This document shows, piece after piece, positions 11,519 through 20,154 of a stretch of 64,000 nt of DNA. Each line of letters starts with the position of its first letter. Within the stretch, counting starts at the first letter, position 1. The translations under genes and the position numbers were made by a program. Origin of the DNA: Diphasiastrum complanatum (Eukaryota; Streptophyta; Lycopodiopsida; Lycopodiales; Lycopodiaceae); the NCBI GenBank assembly GCA_029204225.1, contig CM055109.1, positions 17,601,590 to 17,665,589 on the forward strand. Reading direction: 5' to 3'. The notes below the pieces were generated by a model that had not been told where the DNA came from, made no database searches, and saw nothing but the letters and a program-made list of their open reading frames with translations.

Positions 11519-12057
11519 CTCGTTAAAATAGTTAACACAAAACTAAATGTGCTCCACAAACTTAACTGCAACCTATGCTGGTTATAGAAAAAATAAAAAG
11601 CTATGCGAACCTCAATAGATGTATACAAGAAAAACAACTAAATGCAAATGAGCAACAAGCCTAGAAAGTAACTGGTTAATTGAAAATTCAAGTGGCTACC
11701 ATGCCTTAAATACTGTTTGGCAACATCCTTCGGGTTAGGGCTGACCCAAGAGTAGGTTTAGGGTTAGGTTTAGGTTTGTACGGTCCAGGCTCAGGCCCGA
11801 GGTCGGCGTGGGGTGAGGTGAGTCGCAACAACTCGGTCCCGACGCAAGCTCAAGCTCTGGCATGAGGCGGGGGTCTGGAAAAAAAATTTATTTAAAGACC
11901 GTAGTCCAAGCATAACTCATCTCATCTTCAAATTCAGAAGCACACATGTTGCCAAAGCTCTCGCTATGACAAAGTCACGGCTTTCTATAGGATATTGCAT
12001 ACGTTCTCGCTCATAGATTTCTTGACGGTAAGATTATTGTCATTTTTTAACTCTGTT
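11519..12057. other. Divergent intergenic region, left part
   Basis: No gene seen. A partial palindrome copy (AACCTATGCTGG) lies near 11567. A short GGTTTAGGGTTAGG stretch sits near 11757. A GC-rich patch spans 11775-11880, in contrast to AT-rich surroundings. Confidence 0.5.
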
Positions 12058-12550
12058 CTATGCTTAGCATGGGTATTAAATCATAGCATTACTAAATATT
12101 CAGGTTTTAGTTAGTATTTATCTTCTTAAAACTTGGGTGACCTATGCTCAGCATAGGTGGTTGCACAAGTCCTCTCCTCTAACCTATGCTGAGCATAGGT
12201 TGTGTTCGGGTCCTTAGTAACAACCTATGCTCAGCATAGGAAGCCAACGAGATTTTTCTATTCTTACCATGTTTTGACCTATGCTGAGCATAGGTTGCAT
12301 CTCTGGTCCTCTTCTAATCTATGCTCAACATAGGTTATCACTTGTGTGCTCTAGTCCCACCTATGCTCAACATAGAATGTCTTTGCAATCTGCTTGCTAA
12401 CCTATGCTGAGCATAGGTTAGAAGAGGACTAGAAATGCAACCTATGCTCAATATAGGTCGATAGGTGATAGGAATAGAAATATCACGCCGACCCTATGCT
12501 GAGCATGGGTTGTTATTCAGGACACGAACACAACCCATGCTCAACATAGG
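12058..12550. repeat. Foldback array of CCTATGCTNAGCATAGG palindromes
   Basis: Twelve or more copies of the 17-bp palindrome in under 500 bp, at about 12058, 12141, 12183, 12224, 12278, 12319, 12360, 12401, 12441, 12493 and 12534, several extended by AA/TT at each end. The central base varies (G or C in the array; T at 12058; A elsewhere) while the 8-bp arms are largely kept. The spacers are also symmetric: 12181-12336 is an imperfect inverted repeat of 12399-12551 around a spacer centred near 12367, so the block could form a cruciform. It lies between two divergent genes where shared promoters would be. Likely a protein-binding array; which protein binds is inference. Confidence 0.9.
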
Positions 12551-12780
12551 TCGCTACTGGTATTTTTCCCATTTTACAAGGCTTAGTTTGAGAAAAGTGA
12601 TACTTTTGAGATGTTTTAGTAAGAAAATATGTTGAATTTTTAGTTTTGATTTTTAGAGATTTTTCACAAAAACTACTTGTCTTATTTAAGTTTTCAGTAT
12701 TTTCATCAAATTAGTGTTTTAAATTTTTCTAAAGAATCTTTTTCTCTTCAGATTTTCAATTGTCCTTGATAATTTTTGAA
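12551..12780 (+). promoter_or_regulatory. 5' leader of the ParB-methyltransferase gene
   Basis: AT-rich leader; the part from about 12655 is shared with the reverse-strand copy (to 4055). Homology between the two copies ends here, just inside the palindrome array, so the array itself is not present beside the partial copy. Confidence 0.4.
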
Positions 12781-15700
12781 ATGTCGAGGGTTTCTTTTAA
12801 AATTTCGAGTAAACCTCAAGATATTCCACTGAAAGATAAGAAGAAATTCATGTACTACTTCACCAGAGGGGTCAACTACACAAAGCTGTCGGAGCTTTTC
12901 ATTCATTTAGTTGAGAAGCCTGGCAGGGGAGACTCACAATTCAAAGTTCAAGAAAGATTGCTTGTTGATCAACCATATGAGGATGAGGAAGAAGGTTTTG
13001 TAAACGTACTTGTAAAGGGGACGGATAAGTCTCGTTCTGATTTAATTCTGAACGAGACTATGATAAAGATTTGACTTTGCCAGGATGTGGCCATCAAAGC
13101 CTATTTTGATAAAGCTCTAGTTACTTTGGTGTGTAATTATAAAACATACTTTTATTTATGTATGTCTACATTTGTTTCATGCTTAGCATAATGGTTACTA
13201 AATATAAAATTCTTTGAACTTTTAAGTAAAAGCCTTTACTCATTATATTTTAAACTTGATTTTTGTTTCTGTCCAGAGCATGAAGCAATGCTTAAAAATG
13301 ATTCTAGTTGCTATTGTTGAGGGAAAAGATCAAGTCTATTCATTACGGTGTTCAAAAGGTGTATCTATTGGACTTCGCAAGCCTGCTTCTACCACTGCTC
13401 AGGTCACAAAGCCGACCTTTGAAAACATTGAAGATGATATTGTAGCTGTCCCTCATCCCAAAAAAAATGAAATCTCATAATATTTCCGAGTCTTCTTCCA
13501 CTAGACCCAAGTCACGCCCAAAGACCATGGCTACACGTTGCCATAAGTCCATCCGATCTGCTGAAAGCAAGAAAGCCGCAATTGAACCATCAATGTCTTT
13601 ACCTGGTGCATCCATCCGCCCCTTGCACGATAGCTCTGAGCTTGCCAAATTAAGGGAAGATATTCATAAAACAAAAAAAATTAAAAAAACAACTTTGATT
13701 TTATATATAAATCAGTGCGATAGGCCACTTGTAGACCCAATAACATGAGACATGCCAATGGAAGTAAGAGAACTAAATGAAACACATGTACCTAACTTAA
13801 AAATAAAATTTAAAGATCATACACAGGTCATAGATACTCCTTTTGTTGTTTTGGTTGATCCCAACGAATGCAACAATGTTGCAAATTTTGATTTTTCTTT
13901 ATTAGATTCATATCATTTTTTTGTTTTTGGGGGCATACATAGTTTACAAGCCCGGAAACAATTATCTCAAGAGTATCTCCATATTCCAACCTTTCAAAGT
14001 GTGAATGCAATTGCATTTGCTGGCCTGATAGTGCAAGAAGCCAAATTATTGGCTTGGGACCACAATATTGATCAGGACTACTGGATGAAGATGACCGTCA
14101 TACAAAGAATTCGATTTTTTGACAAAGAACACATGAGAGTTTCCAAAGCAGGAGATGTGAATCAACTAGAGCTGAAAACACTCTGTGCTCAAGAGACATG
14201 CTTGTCTTTTGATTCGAAAAATCCTACGTAGAGCCTTACAAAATATGATAATTTTTTCAGTTTGCTTTTCACAGTGGCTACGTAATTCTTTTTGCTATGC
14301 TCGTCATGGAATGATCTGGTCATAATATATGTTGTAATCCTTTTAAATTGTTTTTATCAAATTAAAATTTGAACTCAATTATAATACTCCGTAAATTCCT
14401 TATCAAATAATTTTTAAATTTTTTTTTAGGTGGCCCTTGTTGATAAATTTTTTGAAAAATGGAAAAAAATTAAATAAAAGACCAATATGCTCAGGGTGCC
14501 TCAAAGTCAAAGAAAAAAGTTGTCAGCACTCAAACTCTGAAGCCAATCCTTACAAAAATGAGAATATTAGAGTGGAAGAATATGCAAGGGATTAGCTCTT
14601 CAGAGCTAATAATAAGCGTTCTTTCTAGAGTTGCCGATGGTCAACTTTCTCTAGCAAAAATGGGAAAGGAATTTTAAAGGCAATAGTCATAATCTAAATA
14701 TTTATTTTCATGTTACCTTTTGTAATAAAGTGATTTTCATGATTTTGTTGGATTTTTAACAATTACATTCTTTATATACAAGCATGAATTATTTATGAAA
14801 GTTCAAGAAGCCCTTGTGATAGGGTTAAATTGTCAAGATTTCGAAGAGTGCTAGAGGCTTTATCCTATGAGCAGCCGAAATGAATCTTTGAGTCCATTTT
14901 TTATTTTGTTTAGAGACATGGTATTTATTTCACCCATGCTTAGCATAGGTGCTTATTAATTATTTGCTTTTGATACTTTAAGTCTTCTATTCTATTTTAT
15001 ATTTTATGTCTCCCATGCTAAGCATAGTTTTTTCTTTTTCAGTCTTCCGGAGATAAGAAAAACGAAGTCCTTCCAGAGCAATTCAAGAGACATATTCTGA
15101 AGGCAAAAGCAGAAAACAAGGACAAAGAGAGATTAGCACAGGGTGAGACCATTGCGGAGGAGGATCCATTACAGACCTACCTTCCCAAAAGTGTCGATGA
15201 TCAACCATGCTTTTACTCGGTTGAGGAGGGCAATTGTAGAGAAATTTTAAAATTTAAAAAAAAAGGCCTTATACACTCAGCATTGTCGATATACCATATG
15301 GATTTCAGATCAAAGAATCATTAAATGATGATTCCCTCTTTAAATTCACTAAAATCCATAGTCTTATACAAAGTTTTCTCGAAGTCACAACTTCTGTAAT
15401 TTGGAGAGTTGTTATTTTTCATTCTTCTTGGCAGTCAACTTCAGTACAGAAAGCTCTACTAGCTTTTTGTAATGCCGGAATAGAAAATGTTGTGTGGTAC
15501 GTTTTTAAGTTTCTGAATTATTAATTCGTATTTTAATTTATAATTATATTTTAAATTTTTTATTTAAAGTTAGAATTTTAAATCTATTTTACTTGTAATG
15601 TTCCATGTCAGGTACAGGCCCAATGTTAGGAACTCAGGAGGAGCACGACTTTGCAATGAAATAGAATACATAACCATCGGTAATTATTCTTTGGATGGCA

Positions 15701-16203
15701 AATGTTCGATGCTTCATTACAACACTTCTGGACTGACAAGTTTTGGAAACTTGTTCTAGGAGTTTTGACGAAAAAAATTAAAGAATCCAATGATGGGTTA
15801 CGTGGCTTGTCCCTACCAAAAGCCACAACAGTTAATTAATCATTCAATTGATATTTTTTGTCACCCAGCTGATTGGGTTTTGGATTTATTTAGTAGTAAC
15901 GGCACTACGAGCGCATGTGCTGTTCAGAAAGACAAACATGTTGCTGCAGTAGATTTAGATTCTAATTTAGTTGATTTTATAAAAATGAGAATGAAATCTC
16001 TTTCAGTTTTGCCAAATGAACTATCTAAGGTGAGAAAGAGATTAGATAGTGAAGATTCAGTAATTCCCTTGTCCAAGGAACCTCAGTCTCCTGCTAGTGG
16101 AAAAGTAGGTGACACAAGAGAATTTGCTGATGTCTTGGTTGCTTGCCAAAGGCCTCATGCTCCGAAGAACCTTCATGACCGTAGATACACTGAAAGGAAA
16201 TGA
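12781..16203 (+). pseudogene. ParB-like domain + beta-class DNA methyltransferase, multi-exon
   Basis: Exon 1 (12781-13128) encodes an unknown N-terminal domain. A 148-nt GT-AG intron (13129-13276) precedes exon 2 (13277 to about 14231), a basic linker then a ParB-like domain: TPFVVLVDPNE, FFVFGGIHSLQARKQL (G-G-x-H-x3-A box), AKLLAWDHNIDQDYW. Later exons: 14430 to about 14680; 15043-15496 with motif IV YTLSIVDIPYGF at 15273-15308 (DIPY, compare DPPY); a 115-nt GT-AG intron splitting a Trp codon; 15612-16203 with KPQQLI and motif I VLDLFSSNGTT (15877-15909). Motif IV before motif I is the beta-class order (N6-adenine or N4-cytosine). Prokaryotic and phage proteins also fuse ParB to such methylases. 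Lesions: TGA 13072, frameshift near 13460, TGA 13746, a frameshift near 14470, an A-run frameshift near 15255, stops 15757 and 15766. Introns carry the palindrome at 13178, 14933 and 15012. Present copy is a relic. Confidence 0.75.
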
Positions 16204-17085
16204 TTGCGGGTGGATTCATGTTGGAAGGCAGTGATAGGCTTACCTCAAGTAACTATTCATTGCGAAAAGTGAGGATGGAATCACTTCTTGAGATGAATGA
16301 TGCTTTGGATATTGTTGTAGGTTTGGAGGAGAGACCAAAAACTCAAAAAGATCAAATGAGGTATGATAAGAGGGCCAAAAGAGATCTACACATGATAAAG
16401 ATGAATGTTACCAATGAGTTTCTCAAGGAAGTTGGTAAGTGCACATCATCCTTGGAGGCTTAGGAAGCTTTGAAGAAGCTTGATGAATCCAAATCTACAT
16501 CAAGAGTGCTTACTCTTAGGAGACAAATCTTTCAAAGTTTGCAAAAGAAGGAAGAGAGTACTCATGCTTTTGTTTTGAGGGTTAAAGCATTCAATGATGA
16601 GCTAGCATGTATTGATGAAAGCATTAAAGAGGTACAACCTGTTCAAGTTATACTTAATGGCTTGTTGGATGATCATGCTAATCTTGTTCAAAGTTTTGCT
16701 ATTCAAAAGACTTTGTCAAGTATCGTGGATTTGCAAGAGATCTTGGTGAATGAGAAGTGTAGGCTTCAATCAAGAGGAGGTGGATCTACATCAATATCTC
16801 ATTATGAAGAGGAGGCTATGTTCATCAAAGGCAACTTCAAGGGCAAAGGCAAAGGCAAGTGGTCTAATGGTCAAGTTCAAGGTGAGACTTCCTCTTTTGG
16901 CAAAAAGAAAGATAAGTCTAAGTTAAAATGCTTTTGTTGTGGAATCAAAGGACTTTTTGCAATTGAATGTTTGAAGAAGCAAATAGATGAAGATAGCAAG
17001 CAAATCAACTTTAATACTAATGATGAGGATCTAGGTGGTGGTGATTCTCTTTTGATGTGTTTTTCAAGTCTAATATAAGTGGAAT
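16200..17085 (+). pseudogene. Ty1/copia gag fragment
   Basis: Reads from MIAGGFMLEGSDRLTSSNY through the UBN2-type gag domain (KALNDELACIDESIKE-like text) to a zinc knuckle. One in-frame stop at 16460-16462. The knuckle reads CFCCGIKGLFAIEC, having lost the His of CX2CX4HX4C that is intact in the relatives at 51905-49224 and 55103-56887. Similarity ends near 17085, before the protease. No LTR, PBS or TSD is present, so it is a captured or truncated piece. Its ATG overlaps the TGA of the preceding methyltransferase frame (ATGA), probably by chance. Confidence 0.85.
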
Positions 17086-17144
17086 ACAAGGAATAATGGG
17101 AGCTCCTTAAAGGACCATTCCCATCAGTAAAGCCTAAAATGTCC

Positions 17145-18475
17145 AATGATAAGATCTTTTGACAAAAATGATCTTATTCGTTTTAACAAATTTATGTCCT
17201 CCTAGGTAAAATGATAAAGCTTTAACTGCCATTATAAGACTCTCCCCGACTGGGCTCAGCTTGGAATGAGCAATACAGATCTCATTCTTCAGGAAATGCC
17301 TAAGATAGTGGCCCAGTCCACTGTTCCTCTGGAACGAGGATGCGTGTTGTCTGAAACCACCTTGTCTCGCAGCAAAATCATCTATTATGAGAGCATCATG
17401 CAATAGGAAATATGTTAGCAAAAACACATTCAGTGATTGATAACATTCAAATGCAAGAAAGATTAAACACTTACACATTCTTCATCATCAACAACAACCA
17501 GATCAGGATGATCAATATAATGACCACGTACTGAAGTGAAATCATTTGTGAAATGCATTGATGATGGATGAGGGAAGCCCATCTGGGATTGAAATGCCGT
17601 GAATTCTTCATTGGATGGTCTGCCTCGCCCATCCTCAGCTATATTTGATAAAGTCTTATTCAGACATCCTTCACCGGTCATAAGTCCCTCCTCGTCATCA
17701 AAATCAATACCAGCAACAAGGTGATTTGTTTCAAAATCTACAAAGTCGGAGAATTCGAAAATTGTGCCGGATAATAAACATAGAACCTCGTCCTCACGAT
17801 AGTAAAAAACTTTACATAATCAACAATAGTAAAATATACGTCGTCATTAATATAATATACAAAAAAATTGAAAAGACATTTTGACTCCTCCATAGATTTG
17901 GATTCATCATCAGATGTATTTTGGCCAATGAAAGAGTCCCGGAGAACATCAGTATTTACATCAATAAAGTCACTTTCCTTATCAGGAGTGTCGATAAGAA
18001 AGTGACTGATATCCTTAATAGCTAACTGAACAGAGGATGGTGCAAAAGGAGGGTCAGCAACAGAAACTTCATCATCATCTAGGATTTGAACTAACAGAAA
18101 AAGTATGAAACCACTCTGAAACTCAACCAATCGACATTTCTTGTTGCAATATGGACACATTTAACTGCTTTTGAAAAGATCAAACAATTTGGTGAACATT
18201 CTATCCAGTCTATGTCTGAAAGCTGGGAAGAAATGAACAAGATTAGTATAATGCATGTACTGGAGTGGAACTATGGAGAAAACAGGCTTACTAAGTATAT
18301 CTCTAAATCTGACATAATGGTCATAAAATACATCAAAATTTGGTTGTGCAGTCCTGAAAACATGTACATATGGCCTAAATAGACTGTGGAAATAGTCTAG
18401 GTTTTTAGTAATTCCAAATTCACTAAGAAATGAACTCAAGCCTGAATCTCGTGAGGATGATGAGGAAGAGGCCAT
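17145..18475 (-). CDS. Unknown Ser-rich-start gene, multi-exon
   Basis: The likely start is ATG at 18475 (MASSSSSSRDSGLSSF); the first exon encodes an aromatic-rich stretch (FRPYVHVFRTAQPNFDVFYD) to about 18164. Acidic segments follow in another frame (IDTPDKESDFIDVNTD, near 17990). A well-supported exon, 17737-17475, opens after a GTAG acceptor, reads an acidic/Gly segment and ends at a consensus GTAAGT donor; the 93-nt intron 17382-17474 ends in ATAG, and a further open segment continues to about 17134. No domain recognised and no obvious catalytic motif. Exon joins upstream of 17737 are uncertain and stops there may mean decay. The repeat cluster at 18489-19177 lies directly upstream, starting 14 bp from the ATG. 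Its relation to the other Ser-start genes at 11471 and 53626 is only by layout. Confidence 0.45.
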
Positions 18476-18488
18476 GGCAGTAACGTGA

Positions 18489-19177
18489 ATATCGCACTTG
18501 TGCGCGAGGGAGAACTGAACCAAAACTAACTATCAAAATGGCGCACAAGAGGGATATGTATGGCAGGCAGATACCGAATATCGCACTTGTGCGCGAGTAG
18601 GTACAGTTGCAAGCAAACGGACAGCAATGAGTGCGCACAAGAGCGATATGCTGAGAATTTCGAGAACGGAAAAGGTAAAAAATTAATCCGTTTTCGTGCC
18701 ATTTATACTATATTTTTGCACGTGTGGTCAACGGACTTAGGACATGTGTCAACTTTCAATTGGACTACAGGCGCAGGCACGTGTGAGGTGACACATGCAC
18801 ACGTGTGAGATGACACCTGGACACATGTCGCATGTTCATTCATTTGCTCGACAACACGTGTCGCTCTCACATTTGATCGTACAAATTCCACACGTGTAAT
18901 GTGACAGGGTGACATGTGTTGCTCTCGCATGTGTCCGTACAACTCCTACACGTGCGAACCGTGATATAAAATCACAAACTTTGATGAATTTTTTTCACTT
19001 TTTTTTAGGCTCCGCATATCACACTTGTGCGCGTCCTTCACAATCAAAATTCCTCCTACCGCCTTCCATGCACACAGGTCCGATACGTCTGCCTACGTGT
19101 CACCCCATATCGCACTTGTGCATCTTTCCTCAAAACTAATCGTTCTCTCTGATATTCGGCTCGCACAAGTCCGATAT
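18489..19177. repeat. Cluster of ATATCGCACTTGTGCGC motifs in both orientations
   Basis: Seven copies: 18489-18505 (+), 18541-18557 (-), 18578-18594 (+), 18633-18649 (-), 19017-19033 (+), 19107-19122 (+) and about 19162-19177 (-). The core CGCAC-TT-GTGCG is itself an inverted repeat. The first four alternate orientation, forming two foldable pairs. The position, immediately upstream of the reverse-strand gene, matches the palindrome array beside the methyltransferase gene, though the motif is different. Probably binding sites for a dimeric or element-encoded protein. Confidence 0.8.
18720..18960. repeat. ACACGTGT (G-box-like) repeat block
   Basis: ACACGTGT/ACATGTGT words recur about eight times. 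The last two units, from about 18851 and 18911, form a tandem duplication of roughly 57-60 bp (GTGTCGCTCTC...CACACGTGTAATGTGAC against GTGTTGCTCTC...CACGTGCGAACCGTG). CACGTG is the core of plant G-box elements bound by bZIP/bHLH factors, but here the repetition within a motif cluster suggests an element-specific role. Confidence 0.6.
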
Positions 19178-19243
19178 ACCGTACATTCTGTCCGTACATA
19201 TCGGTCCTATGTGAGTTCTTTATCATCCCTCCCTGCTCATCCT

Positions 19244-19944
19244 TGTGAAAGTACTGTACTTTAGGAGCATAAATGGATCTACAAAAGATCCACAAGAGTG
19301 ATTGGATGCTTGCTTAACAATCTATCAAAAAACTAGACACAAAAAAGTTGATCTAGATTGGCAATTTGACAAACAACAAGCATTAACAATCAAAAGCATT
19401 TATAAACATTGAAATCCGAGCCCACACATGTGTACTACAGGCTGTAGTACGGCCTTTAACCTGAGAAACAAGTAGAAATTGATTTGGTTTCATTTGGATC
19501 ACAAAAACTCAATGTACATAGTGAACTAGCTTGAGATTGCCAATGAGCTCCAAAAAATTTCTATCTTCTCACTATGGAGAGAGGGAATACATAGCAAATT
19601 CGACTTCCTTCTTGAAGTTAGGTGGATTTCCAGCATGTAATAAGGAAGTTAACTCACTCTCCTTGACCTAAAATGAAACCCTAGTCTATTTCCTAGAGTT
19701 ATGCTTGGTAGGTAGCTAGTTGGTCAAATTTTCACCTTAAACTTAGGTGTAGGTCCTATAAAGTAGGGATGACCACCAAATAGACATGACCAACTCTCTT
19801 GACTTGACCTAACCTACATTAGGATGGGTTTCCCATGTGGCATCATGGCCTCACATGTGTGGGACCCACTTGTGTATACAATTTACACTATTCTACATGG
19901 TTTTTGATCAAGCTAGATTTGCCAATTTTTGGCAATTCTTCACA
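19244..19944 (-). mobile_element. 3' LTR of a reverse-strand copia element
   Basis: Sense ends TGTGAAG (at 19944) and ACTTTCACA (at 19244), about 701 bp, directly downstream of a purine run (GAGGAGGAG sense) and of the gag-protease ORF. It cuts the ATATCGCAC cluster region on its left. No 5' LTR copy was found to its right, so no TSD can be confirmed. Confidence 0.75.
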
Positions 19945-20154
19945 CTCCTCCTCAAATTTAGCTTGATCTACTTACAACTCTCTTGATAGATGAATGAAAG
20001 CTTTTAGAAGTGTCTAAAAAATCCAGCTACAAAGAAGGAACTTTTGAGACTCCAATAGAGAATGATGTCCATGAAGGATCTTTCACCACCTCTTAGAGGA
20101 TCCCTTACAAGATGTTCCATAAATGTGTCTATATACATGTAGCACACTTCAAAA

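Noticed and set aside
11757-11777. Telomere-like TTTAGGGTTAGG stretch
   Set aside because: Only two to three imperfect units; too short for an interstitial telomere block.
12058-12550. CRISPR-like array
   Set aside because: Repeats are short palindromes with mirrored, non-unique spacers in a eukaryotic context; no cas genes.
12781-16203. Bacterial contamination or giant-virus insertion as source of the methyltransferase
   Set aside because: GT-AG introns shared by two copies and the surrounding plant retroelements argue for a resident nuclear gene; a viral or bacterial origin further back remains possible.
16200-16203. ATGA overlap as evidence for a translationally coupled methyltransferase-gag operon
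   Set aside because: Plant nuclear genes are not coupled this way and the gag copy is truncated; coincidence is likelier.
18122-18160. CPYCNKKC zinc-binding motif in the unknown gene
   Set aside because: It lies just past a stop in a stretch that may be intronic; too short to support.
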